From Dactylonectria macrodidyma (taxonomy: Eukaryota; Ascomycota; Sordariomycetes; Hypocreales; Nectriaceae): a stretch of DNA of 64,000 bases. Below are positions 51,906-61,392 of the stretch, piece after piece (within the stretch, counting starts at the first letter, position 1; the number at the start of each line of letters is the position of its first letter). The notes under the pieces were generated by a model. The model had not been told where the DNA came from, did not search any database, and saw only the letters and a list, made by a program, of their open reading frames with translations. The stretch spans positions 496,001 through 560,000 of the forward strand of contig JAGMUV010000012.1 in assembly GCA_020744425.1 (NCBI GenBank), given 5' to 3'. The position numbers and the translations under genes were made by a program.

Positions 51906-53045
51906 CCGGTAAGTGTAGTCCTCTTCGACTGCCGGCCGCAGGATGAGCTATTCGAATCGCGCCGACAGCAAGCCTGTCTAGGGAAGGTGCTCTCGCCCGC
52001 GCGTGTACTCCTTTCAGCAGAACAGCCAGAAGGCGGACTGGACGTAGTTCATAAATGCAGTTGGCTGCTTAAGGCGAGGGTGGTTACCGATTCTGGAAGG
52101 ACAAGCGCATCGACAAAACACAAAAGCGACAACCGGAAGCCTGCCTTCTTCACTCCTCGGGATTAGCGTCATATTAAGAAACGCTGCAGGGGAAGAAAAA
52201 GGGTTGCCGCTCCCCGTATTATAAACGACCACTTGTGGAGTCATTTATATGGGTCGGGCGGGGTCTACATGACGGGCAGGCTAAGACTCCACACGATCTC
52301 TTAGCGCCTGAAAGAAAGGACCCCGAAATCAGGTCAGCTCGGGGGAACTTCAATTTTGAATGCCCCCGGTCCGGTCACTAGGTGGATTGCGCCCGTAAGA
52401 TCAAGCATCTTGAATCGGCTCCCTTCAGGAGGCCGAACGCCGAGCATGGAGGACGCTAAGGCATTAAAACCCACTGACGCAGGATGAAACGCTCGCTAAA
52501 AATGATTCCTGCATTAGATTGCTTCATCGGCGACAGGTGCTATCGCATGGACCAAGGCCAGGATTTGAGGCGCCTGCAGTCACCTATTGTTTGCATGTCT
52601 GCTCACGCTTGGTAGCAAACACCTGGTGGCTAGTATTATTCACATAAATTCAACCAGCGAGATTAGTACCACGATCACCAGATAACGGGTGATGTACCTT
52701 GATCAATGAAAATGTACTGCGCCACCCCCACTTCAGCCTAGGTTCCATCCAGTCCTAATGCCTTCATCCTGATTACGCTGAATTGCTTCGAGCAACTCCG
52801 GTGCAGGGGCTTGGTCGAATAATGAACGTGTAAAGCGAAGCCCAGTCTGAAATGTAGGGAGGGTGTTATCTGACAGGTCGACTCTTTCGGCTGACCCTTC
52901 CCGATTCAGCTGTGATCGCTGGTACTATCTCCTTGAGTGCGCGAAGGCACATTGGATGTATCTGTCGGAAAGCTAGCGTAGCACTCTGATATTAATCGTG
53001 TATATTATATTGTATATGTATATTCTCCTCTCTCCTCTTCTTCTG
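51906..53045. other. Intergenic stretch
   Basis: No gene supported. The 51906-52170 segment has long open frames that are artefacts of G+C-rich sequence. 52985-53045 is a TATA-type and then CT-rich run leading into the direct repeat, in the style of an LTR end. Confidence 0.4.
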
Positions 53046-53189
53046 AGGTATCAGAGCAAGCTTTATATACCTATTCTGTGCTGTGTGGAATCAGCTAGAA
53101 GCTGCTTCCTAAGCCTTGTGGCAAAGTGCTAGGCAACTGATCACATGACCCGCCCGGTCTGATGCCGGGTGCATGGTCCAATCTAACAT
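53046..53189 (+). repeat. Direct repeat A (Copia leader-like)
   Basis: 144 bp starting AGGTATCAGAGCAAGC, matching 55686-55829 at about 140 positions. GGTATCAGAGC resembles the initiator-tRNA-Met primer site that follows Copia 5' LTRs, so this may be a Copia leader remnant. Confidence 0.8.
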
Positions 53190-53408
53190 ATGCCACGCCC
53201 ACCGAGTCCACCCATCTATTATCGTTCCCCGACTGCTCTTTGCAGGAATGAAGCCATCGAGAAAGACGCTCGCTGCCAAATCAACACCAACCCAAGCTCT
53301 TATCGTATACATCAAGACCTGCTTGCATCCTCAGATATACTACCGCTGGAGCAAGTCTCCTAGCTCCGTCTCCAGGACAAGCCGGCTATACACCCTAAGC
53401 TTCCCAAC

Positions 53409-54764
53409 TCAACGGCCATTGTGAATCAACACTGCGTTCCCATTAGGCGCCTTGCGTTTTTTCACGCCGCCCTCACCCTCTCGACCCTCTTTGTTCTCCA
53501 GCGCGTCCAGTCGACCCGAAAGTGCCCTCATTTGATTACTGAGATTAAGTCCTGTAGGGGTCGTCGCGTTGATATGCGCCACAATGTTGTTGTACATCCG
53601 TCTCGTGTTGAACGCATTCACCCAGGAGCTCAAGTGCATGATCTGCATCTGATGGCCTTCGTATCCTTTTCTGAGCTCGTCACGAAGCTCCTCCATCTGT
53701 GTAGTCAGGGTTGAGAGTGTATTTCTGTGCCCCTCAACTTCCTGGCTTTGCTGATAAATCTGGGCCGACATGTGCTGGTTTCGTTTTGCCTCAGCTACAT
53801 TGGCCACTTCGCATGCTCTCCGGAATGACGAGGCACTGTCCATCGGCGAATTGACCCCATCGGCTTCTTTCTGGAGTGACGAAACCCTGTCAGACAGAGC
53901 GCTGAGCTCTTCATCTGCCTTCCCTCTAGCAGCTCTCTCTTTGTCGATGAATCCGCCGAAGTGGTTAGCCATGACATCTAAGCGAGTGCTGAACATCTCC
54001 TGCAATCTTTTTGCTGTAACAGCTAGCTCCTGCTTTAATATCTCGCGGACTTTGTCTTCCGTCATGGCGTTGGAGTGACTCTTGGCAGTATCGCTTAGCA
54101 GCATTTCTGCCGCACTCACGAGTTCCGGCTTCAACATTTCGCGGACCTTTTCTTCTGTCATGACGTGGGACTCACTGCTTGCAGTCTTCTTGAGTAACTG
54201 TTCTACTGCGTTTGCAAGTTCCGGCCTCAGCACTTCGCGGACTCTTTCTTCCATCATTGGCTTCGGATGTGTCAGTTTCTGCACTGCGGTGGCGAGTTCC
54301 GATTTCAACATGTCGTACACTTGTTCCTTGGTCATGAAATCAGCGGTGCGGGCATCGTCCTCTTTCAGACGTTTCTGGATGGCCGGCACGTCATCAAGCA
54401 GAGGTTTTAGCTTGTCAAGAGGAATTTCTGATATAAGTGATTGTAACGAGGACAAATGTGCCACCATCTTGTCCAGCATAGTCTTCTGGTCTGAGATGCG
54501 TCTTGCGTGATCCGAAACCGAAGTATTCAAGTGCGATATGTCAAGAATTTTCTTCTCCATTTGACGACTTGACTTCCTCAGCTCCTCAAATTGGCCTGAG
54601 AACTGCTCATCATACTTTGTAATGCTCGAGAGTGCAGAATTCATTTTGATGCTGAAGGTTGCGATTTTGTCATTTTGTGACCTGACAACGTCGTTGAATT
54701 GAGCTTCAGATACACCAGGCTCAGCTTTGGGTGGAAGCTTGAGGTTGGATTGAGGTTGAGACAT
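53409..54764 (-). CDS. Coiled-coil protein with four 28-residue repeats, function unknown
   Basis: 451 aa from ATG 54764 (MSQPQSNLKLPP); the open frame extends 43 codons further, but that part is antisense to a hAT fragment. No family recognised. The protein is predicted to be mostly helical, with heptad-rich stretches at about residues 20-130 and 280-370. In the centre are four tandem units: MTKEQVYDMLKSELATAVQ, MMEERVREVLRPELANAVE, MTEEKVREMLKPELVSAAE and MTEDKVREILKQELAVTAK, spaced 26-32 residues apart. The C-terminus is basic (VKKRKAPNG), a possible nuclear signal. No transmembrane segment or signal peptide. Flanked by direct repeats A and B, 2.64 kb apart. Confidence 0.7.
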   Translation of the reverse strand: MSQPQSNLKLPPKAEPGVSEAQFNDVVRSQNDKIATFSIKMNSALSSITKYDEQFSGQFEELRKSSRQMEKKILDISHLNTSVSDHARRISDQKTMLDKMVAHLSSLQSLISEIPLDKLKPLLDDVPAIQKRLKEDDARTADFMTKEQVYDMLKSELATAVQKLTHPKPMMEERVREVLRPELANAVEQLLKKTASSESHVMTEEKVREMLKPELVSAAEMLLSDTAKSHSNAMTEDKVREILKQELAVTAKRLQEMFSTRLDVMANHFGGFIDKERAARGKADEELSALSDRVSSLQKEADGVNSPMDSASSFRRACEVANVAEAKRNQHMSAQIYQQSQEVEGHRNTLSTLTTQMEELRDELRKGYEGHQMQIMHLSSWVNAFNTRRMYNNIVAHINATTPTGLNLSNQMRALSGRLDALENKEGREGEGGVKKRKAPNGNAVLIHNGR

Positions 54765-54816
54765 GGGTTGATACTTGGTGTTCAACTCCGAAGGGCGACA
54801 AAGCAAACGACCAAGG

Positions 54817-55150
54817 CAGTCAATCGAGTCGCTGGAACAGGACGAGCTGGACCAGTATCTATCTGAGCCACCGGTGGATAACATGGCATACAAAGCAGAT
54901 CCGGTTGCTTGGTGGAGGGACGTTGGCGTTGTGCGCTTTCCCCGGCTGTCTTATATGGCTGTTGACTTTCTTACTATCCCCTCGTCTTCAGCAGAAACGG
55001 AGAGAGATTTCAGTAGTTGCGGGAGGATGGTAACGCCACTCAGATCTCGCCTACGACGGCATGTTGTGGCCATGGCTTAATGCCTTCGTTCCTGGAGTAA
55101 AGCTGGCATTTATCAGCCGAGTCTTCCTCTTGGTCTTCTCGAAGGTGACA
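54817..55150 (+). pseudogene. hAT transposase C-terminal (hATC) fragment
   Basis: Reads QDELDQYLSEPPVDNM, RFPRLSYMAVDFLTIPSSSA, then ETERDFSSCGRMVTPLRSR, the dimerisation signature. A TAA at 55078-55080 stands where related proteins have Gln (CAA), and the frame continues beyond as CLRSWSKAGIYQPSLPLGLL. The stop is a C-to-T change. No other transposase part is nearby. Confidence 0.8.
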
Positions 55151-55211
55151 ATTGGAGGCAAGTTCTTCAAGTGGTTGGCAGAATCACAGTAGATATGGAT
55201 AAGGAGGACCG

Positions 55212-55378
55212 GCCTTGATCGATTTGATCGTCGATCGATATCGATCGATCGATTTTAATTGACGATCGATCGATATCGATCGACTGAGAGGGCCGCTCGA
55301 TCGATATCGATCGATCAGATGCGTTGATCGATATAAATCGATCGATCAGGGCTCAGAATCGATCTATACGATCGATTT
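55212..55378. repeat. GATC/ATCGAT palindrome array
   Basis: Dense run of CGATCGAT words. The perfect 18-bp palindrome TCGATCGATATCGATCGA occurs three times (55231-55248, 55266-55283 and 55297-55314), with looser copies to 55378. Noncoding. Confidence 0.9.
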
Positions 55379-55685
55379 CCAAGCCTGTGTTATACGGAGC
55401 CAGTCTTCAAGGCTTCATTGGGTCAAGTAGGGAGCCATGGTCTTCCAAAATGGCCTACCCAACTGTGGTACAGCCGCCCATTCTGAGCTATCGGACATTA
55501 TTGGCAAATTTTCTTAGCAAATCATTGCACAATCGCTTTTGGACAGTTTAGTATGCGACTTGTGCCCAACTTAACACTGTCTCTAGCAGAGGTGTCTTAT
55601 AAAGGCTCGATAGGCTCCATTGATCTTACAGCACACTTTCTCCCTAGCTAACGACATATCTTGTATATGTCTTCCTCTTATTCTA

Positions 55686-55829
55686 AGGTATCAGAGCAAG
55701 CTTTATATACCTGTTCTGTGCTGTGTAGAATCAGCTAGAAGCTGCTTCCTAAGCCTTGTGGCAAAGTGCTAGGCAACTGATCACATGACCCACCCGGTCA
55801 GATGCCGGGTGCATGGTCCAATCTAACAG
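55686..55829 (+). repeat. Direct repeat B (Copia leader-like)
   Basis: Second copy of the repeat at 53046-53189, same orientation, about four differences, mostly A/G transitions. Confidence 0.8.
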
Positions 55830-56062
55830 ATATCCCAGTATTCTGATACCTGAATAACCTCCTTGATGCAATACACAGCCACAATCTAACAACATCTACA
55901 TTTATCTGGCTATCCCTAATATACACTAAAGACACACCTCGTATCCAACACCTTAGTCAGAGGGGGCGTGAGATAACATCAAACCTGTTGAATAAGTGGC
56001 AAAAGGAAGCTCATGGAAGCAACTTGAAAGGCTGATAAAATTGTCATCAAAGATGACAGTTG

Positions 56063-56142
56063 CCACCTATTGCCACAGGCTTAGCAAGCAGCTTCCAGTT
56101 GATTCCACATAGCACAGAAAAGGCACATAGAGCTTGCTCTAA
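56063..56142 (-). repeat. Inverted, diverged copy of the Copia leader-like repeat
   Basis: The reverse complement aligns with the first about 75 bp of repeats A and B (AGAGCAAGC, CTGTGCTATGTGGAATC and AAGCTGCTTGC words). With repeat B it forms an inverted pair around 230 bp of unique DNA. Confidence 0.7.
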
Positions 56143-56418
56143 AACCTCAAGCAGCAAAGAGACACACAAGTCACATACAACAGATGAATACAAGCAATTC
56201 ACTCTAACATTTAACAAAACCCCTCTCGAGAAAGAGGGGCCGGACGCATCCTAGATCAATACAATAATCATCTTTGGTCTCCACGCCCGATTGAACACTT
56301 ATCCATTGATCGAATATGCCGTACGCTATCTAACAGATAGATAGTTAATAGTAAATGGACGGCCGTACGGCGGGAGTCAACGGAAGCCTACGGAGGGCTC
56401 TTTCAAAGGCAATTGATA

Positions 56419-59400
56419 GGGGTGCCGCACCATTTTGATACGGGTGCCGCAAGCTTACGGGTGCCGCACTTTTAGCAATTCCTATTGGTCCAATGACTCG
56501 TCGGCCCCGTCAGGCCACCCCGCAGAAGGCGGTGAGCCAGTCCGCTCCACCACGCCTTAACAGTTGAACGGGAGCCAATAGCTTCCCTTGAAATGCATCC
56601 AGTTTCCTTTTCGGGAGTCACGACTTTGCTAGGATTCGTTGCCCAAATTCGCTGCGGACGAGCTGTTCAACTCATAATTCTTCTGCTGCGTTACAGTTTG
56701 ATTACAATAGACTGCTCCTTCTGCCTTTTTGGCTGAGTAGAAGGCCTCTTGTTCGGCGGCGAATTCATGGGCACCCGGGCGCGCCACCACCCAACTTCCC
56801 AGCGCCCAATTGGTCCATCCAACACGCGCTCTGCAAACTTACAAGTACGGTCTTCAGTTATAACGTGAATATGTCCCTGTTCATCCTTGGTAAAATATAT
56901 TACCAGCTACGGTTTGACTACAATACACTGATCTACCGAGCCAGTAGTCGAATGTAAGGCTTGCTGCTTCTTGCTGTCCCTTTCAACGCTCTTCCATATG
57001 TCTTTCATGCCTCTTCTCTTGCTTGCCAACGGATTGTCCCCCATCTCCTTGACGACTTGGGCTTCAACGCGTTTATCCTCCGCCTTGCTCCAATCTAAAT
57101 ACGCCATCATCTCTTCTTTCGTCCATTCCCTTGATCCTGTTGAAGTGATACAGCGCTTGGCCATTTGTTTGTAGTCCAGACACCACTCATAGCTCTGCTT
57201 GTCGTACCTTTGTGGCAGTCCCATCGCCCTACGATATTGCTGGTTCGTCTTGATGTTGCCAGTGGGCTGCGCTGCGAACCACGCGCTTCTCGTGGCAACA
57301 TACTTTCCATATATAGCTTGCGGCGAGTCGTACCTCGGTGGTGAATGCAGGAGGGGCTCGCGCAAATGGCATGGTTGTTGCACCACAGACTCTCCGCCGA
57401 CAGAGCTTGGCGCAGTTCCTGCCGGACCGTCTGGAATGATAGGGGAATGGGGCCCTGTAGGGGAATCTTGTATAGTAGGCAAAGGCGGGACAAGTGGGGT
57501 TGGTACAGCAGTGATATATAATGCGGTAGGTCGTGAGGCTGGCTCCGAAGCAAAGTCTGATTGCGAAAGTAATTCCGAGTGCCTCAAAGGGCACGCCTTT
57601 GAGGTCATTGTATGGCCAACCGTATGGCATTTGCTGCATGTGCTTGGAGCCCGTGTAGCAGCTTTAACTGCTGTAGATCCTGTCTGGACAGAAAGCGTTG
57701 TCTTCCCATCACTCGATAGTTCCCATTGAGACCGCTGCCTTCGCACACTGGGCTGAGTCCTGCGCCCACTTGCCCGCATTCCGGTAGTCTTCCCAGACCC
57801 GAGAGGTAATGTCCTTCCCTGGCTTGACGGACTGCTTTGCGACTGGCTGGCCTTGCCCGCGAAGTGGGCCAGAGTCGTCTTGTTTCGACTTCCAGGTGAT
57901 CGGCCGCGGCGCTCTGGCTGACTGCTTTGAGGCTGACTGTCTAAACCCTGACGGCTCCGGGTTTGACTGCTGGCCCCAACTACCATACTCGCCGGTAGAG
58001 GCTGGGGGTTGTTTTTTGGCCGTCCACGAAGATTGGTAGCGATCTTTGGGTCTAGGATCCGGCGATGTATGTCTTCGCTCACAGGTTCTCGTAGATGCCA
58101 CCGCGGATGGATATCCCACTTGGTCAGAGGCGTTGCGGTGATAAGCTTCCTGTAGATGGTATGATAACAGGGGATACCAAGCTCGATAGGCACGGTGCAA
58201 TCGTCGTTACACGATCTTATGGCACCCGGCCACGGATTTGCCGGGGTTGGGATGCCTTTCAATGCCTTGCGGTGCTCCCTGGTAATCAAAGAAAGTGCCT
58301 TCTGAGACACTGTCTTAGGAAGCTCGCCCAGATACTCTGAGCCGCGCCCCACGTGCTCTCGCGCCGTTAACACCTCGTCTTGAGCACAAGCTTGACGAAA
58401 CTCCCTCTCCTGGTCTTCCAGCATACCTTGGATTGCCTCGACAAGCCGATACAAATGGCTCATGCCATTCAGGAGATAGCTCTTGATATTGTTGTTGCTG
58501 GCCTCTGTACCGGAGGTCACTCGAATGCCGAAGTTGCGGTACTTCCGGATGAAGCAGCGGGCCCACTGCGCCCTTACAGGCATGTACGTACCATACAGAT
58601 ACGCGAGGATCGCTCTCTGGTCACCGAATTGCGTACAGAGGCATTCCCAGGCCTTCTCATGATCCTCTTCCGTCTCGGCAAACACCACCAGCCTCCACAG
58701 CATAAGAACTCCGTGGTAATCGTGGGTTATCGGCCGAGACATATTGTCTTGGGTGATTGGCTCCTCTTGCCTTCCAGATGCCTGTACTGCCTGTCGATCG
58801 CGCTGGCTGAGGGTAGCATCGGGCTCATCCGAACTGCTCTCTTCGCCAGTACTGCTGTCCATCGTGGTATTCGCCCACTTCCGTTTGGACTGCAGCATTA
58901 CATTGGAGTTGATATGGTGAATGCAAAGTTGCTGCTGGGCGTCTTGAAACTCAACCCCTAGTGCCTTCTTCATCTGGTCGTCAAAGTCGGTAATGACAAC
59001 GTCGGGGGATCGGACGCTGTATCGGTCGAGGAGCGTGCGTACACCGTTTGCAAGGAACTGGAACCCTTCAAGCCTCTCGTTGTCAATCAACCCGAATGCG
59101 GCGTTAAAGACAGTACCCAAGCAGGTCTGTCCCGTAACTTGGAAGAGGGGCAACTTGAAGCGGTTCGTGTTGTATGTGTTGTCGAAACTGATGACCTCGG
59201 GGAAACGCTTCCACATCCGGATAGAGTAAGGGAACGTCCAAACCAACCCCACCAGGCGGTCGGGTTCGTCCCTGGCCCACTCGGCAACGTAAGGGATCTC
59301 CTTGTCGTCGAATAACTTGATCAATGCAGCCGTAGAGCTGTAGCCACCCAGATTCTCTCTATTAATCCGAGCTCTGGCATTGTAGATATCTCTCTGGGTG

Positions 59401-60945
59401 TAAACCGAATCTGGGAAGTGATCTCGGACCATACCACCAATGTCTCGTGCACGAATGCCAATCCGTCGACTGGAAGACTGGATGGTCGTCTTGACAGGGC
59501 TAGTAAGTCGTCGATGAACTGGATGGGCGGCGGCATCGGTACTAGGGTTATGATTATGGTAGTGGTGTTCCGCATCTGGGAAGTGCCGTAGAGTCCACTG
59601 GAAGCCGTTCTCTGGCAAGGCCTCGGCAATAATCTTCCATAGGCACCCCGACTTTCGAGACTTTCGTTTCCGAAGGCCAGCACCCCTTCCTGGCCGGGGA
59701 GCCCCGTACCGATCGCATTGGAAGACATATCGACTTCGCTGTCCAGGTCGAATCATACCATGCGCCTTGATAACACCAAAGCCATAGGTTTTCGCAAAAC
59801 TGTTAACCCTAGCAAAAAGGGCGTCAACCGACGGAGCTGGATCGCCAGGAATTGGTGGGTTTGAGATTGTTTCGATAGCGTTGGATCTCGAGCTGGCATC
59901 AGACAGTCCGTGCTGCTCACACTGCTCCTCGCCCTGGGCAGGCACCTCCGGAAGCAATGAGACCTGAACAGGGCTTGTGACTGGCTGTGAAAAAGTCACT
60001 CGGCCTCGTTGCTCTTGACGCCTTTGTTCGGCCCAGGCAAGGTCCCTTTCGTGGGCCAAGGCAAGTGCAGAGGCGAGGTGCCGGTCTGTTTGTACGAGCT
60101 GGCGAGCCAATCCTAAGGCAGTCGGGAGGATCGTCATTCTCGTTACAGCTCGCGTTATACGCTCGTCTCGGCTCTGTTGATTGGTACACTGCCTCTCCCG
60201 TATGGTCTTGGCCGGGTCTGGTATCAGTGTGTCAACGTGTTGGAACGGTTGGCTTGGTCGATACTGGGAGGTGCGATAATTGTTCCGGAGGTATATGTCT
60301 GATTTTCGCCACTGAACACCTGGAATATCCTTGCCGATCGAATTATGAAGTCCAGGCAGAGAGTAAAAATGCTGGTTGAGCCATCCTGCAGGCACGCCGC
60401 CCATACCTTCCGTGCCATATTGACATATTTCGAGGCCGGCCGTTGAACTGCCTGACGACTGGTCTGAGTTGCTCGACGAAGGCCGCGATGGCGTTTGACT
60501 AGGGGGATTGATCGTGCTAATTGGACTTCTGCGACGGCTTATGTTGGCGGCAGCGGCATCAGATGAAGGCATTGTAGAGCTGCTCCTTCTTATAATCAGG
60601 TCGCCTGGACAGACCATCGGCAGGATTGGTAATGCCGGGAATATCTGGTCACGTAATGTTAAACAGGGATAACGTCATTATCCAGCGGTTCTTTCTACGA
60701 TTGGTGGTGCTCGGTTTCAGTGTGGCCGTGTTGATAGGCGTATTGTACTCGTCGGGCGTTGAGAGAAATAATGGCGACGGCCGAGATACCGCGATGTGAC
60801 GCGAATTGTCAACCAGTTGGCAAGAATGCGGCAGAATTCTGGCGCGTCCAGGTGCACTAACAGGTGGGATTTGGACCAATGAGAAGCGCAAAAAGTGCGG
60901 CACCCGTAAGCTTGCGGCACCCGTATCAAAGTGGTGCGGCACCCC
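56419..60945 (-). mobile_element. Complete MULE (Mutator-like) transposon with tripartite ends
   Basis: About 4.53 kb. The terminal inverted repeats are about 75 bp at 56419-56493 and 60871-60945, each with three spaced copies of GGGTGCCGCA, one mismatch in the first 59 bp. One intact transposase lies on the minus strand. No matching 9-bp target duplication was found: the left flank reads CAATTGATA. A MITE sits 1-3 bp outside the right end. A weak match to the piggyBac-like terminal repeat lies at about 56768-56840 inside the element. Confidence 0.9.
56907..60617 (-). CDS. MULE transposase (FAR1, DDE, SWIM-like, zinc knuckle)
   Basis: 1,236 aa, a single exon from ATG 60617; a second ATG at codon 16 is possible. 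A long Ser/Gln-rich N-terminus; a FAR1-type DNA-binding region around residues 265-360 (YGFGVIKAHGMIRPGQRSRY, SGCLWKIIAEA, FPDAEHHYHNHN); MULE catalytic core with EVISFDNTYNTNRFKLPLFQ (first Asp), DVVITDFDDQMKKAL with LCIHHINSN (second Asp, C..H) and RVTSGTEASNNNIKSYL (Glu); a SWIM-like cluster CTVPIELGIPCYH; and a C-terminal zinc knuckle CSKCHTVGHTMTSKACPLR. No breaks, so possibly active. The C-terminal third is paralogous to the fragment at 20104-20931. Confidence 0.93.
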   Translation of the reverse strand: MVCPGDLIIRRSSSTMPSSDAAAANISRRRSPISTINPPSQTPSRPSSSNSDQSSGSSTAGLEICQYGTEGMGGVPAGWLNQHFYSLPGLHNSIGKDIPGVQWRKSDIYLRNNYRTSQYRPSQPFQHVDTLIPDPAKTIRERQCTNQQSRDERITRAVTRMTILPTALGLARQLVQTDRHLASALALAHERDLAWAEQRRQEQRGRVTFSQPVTSPVQVSLLPEVPAQGEEQCEQHGLSDASSRSNAIETISNPPIPGDPAPSVDALFARVNSFAKTYGFGVIKAHGMIRPGQRSRYVFQCDRYGAPRPGRGAGLRKRKSRKSGCLWKIIAEALPENGFQWTLRHFPDAEHHYHNHNPSTDAAAHPVHRRLTSPVKTTIQSSSRRIGIRARDIGGMVRDHFPDSVYTQRDIYNARARINRENLGGYSSTAALIKLFDDKEIPYVAEWARDEPDRLVGLVWTFPYSIRMWKRFPEVISFDNTYNTNRFKLPLFQVTGQTCLGTVFNAAFGLIDNERLEGFQFLANGVRTLLDRYSVRSPDVVITDFDDQMKKALGVEFQDAQQQLCIHHINSNVMLQSKRKWANTTMDSSTGEESSSDEPDATLSQRDRQAVQASGRQEEPITQDNMSRPITHDYHGVLMLWRLVVFAETEEDHEKAWECLCTQFGDQRAILAYLYGTYMPVRAQWARCFIRKYRNFGIRVTSGTEASNNNIKSYLLNGMSHLYRLVEAIQGMLEDQEREFRQACAQDEVLTAREHVGRGSEYLGELPKTVSQKALSLITREHRKALKGIPTPANPWPGAIRSCNDDCTVPIELGIPCYHTIYRKLITATPLTKWDIHPRWHLREPVSEDIHRRILDPKIATNLRGRPKNNPQPLPASMVVGASSQTRSRQGLDSQPQSSQPERRGRSPGSRNKTTLAHFAGKASQSQSSPSSQGRTLPLGSGKTTGMRASGRRTQPSVRRQRSQWELSSDGKTTLSVQTGSTAVKAATRAPSTCSKCHTVGHTMTSKACPLRHSELLSQSDFASEPASRPTALYITAVPTPLVPPLPTIQDSPTGPHSPIIPDGPAGTAPSSVGGESVVQQPCHLREPLLHSPPRYDSPQAIYGKYVATRSAWFAAQPTGNIKTNQQYRRAMGLPQRYDKQSYEWCLDYKQMAKRCITSTGSREWTKEEMMAYLDWSKAEDKRVEAQVVKEMGDNPLASKRRGMKDIWKSVERDSKKQQALHSTTGSVDQCIVVKP

Positions 60946-60948
60946 TTA

Positions 60949-61138
60949 CGGTGGCACCTTAGGGTGGAGTCGGCAAAAACCGCAAATGCCTCAGCCGACT
61001 ATGTATTTAAGTATGATAATTGAATTGTATGAGTTTTACGTGCGATCGTGTAATTGGATTTTGGTGTGTTGGTGTTGTGGGGAATTTTGGATTTTGGGCA
61101 TTTGCGGTTTTTGCCGACTCCACCCTAAGGTGCCACCG
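60949..61138. mobile_element. MITE with perfect 42-bp inverted repeats
   Basis: 190 bp. The ends are CGGTGGCACCTTAGGGTGGA followed by GTCGGCAAAAACCGCAAATG, identical in inverted form over at least 42 bp. TA flanks both sides (60947-60948 and 61139-61140). Tc1/mariner-type non-autonomous element. It inserted one base outside the MULE terminal repeat. Confidence 0.93.
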
Positions 61139-61392
61139 TATGCGTCAGCGGGCGTTACCAGTTGTGGGCTCAGGCCCTCTGGGAGCCATTACCCCTTTAG
61201 GGAAGGCGTCGCGCTGCTAAGCGCGCCCAGTGGGTCTGAGTGCCTGAGGTAATTATCATCGTGTTCCGTCATTGCACGTGAGCTGTTGCTGGTGCAGGCT
61301 CCAGCCCACCATCCCACAATCTTGGAGGCGTTGCTTGGGGAGAAGTGGGTGGACATACTGTGAATCTGCAGATGCCACTTGTGTGTCTACAA

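Noticed and set aside
51459..52166. Plus-strand open frame of 235 aa
   Set aside because: Antisense to the phosphotransferase gene, and long only because the DNA is G+C-rich; no motif.
54765..54893. Upstream extension of the coiled-coil gene to 54893
   Set aside because: These 43 codons are antisense to a hAT coding fragment; the ATG at 54764 fits better.
55212..55378. CRISPR-like array
   Set aside because: The units are palindromes at short, uneven spacing without unique spacers, in a eukaryotic context; no cas genes.
56410..60954. 9-bp target duplication for the MULE
   Set aside because: Left flank CAATTGATA and right flank TTACGGTGG do not match, even after removing the neighbouring MITE.
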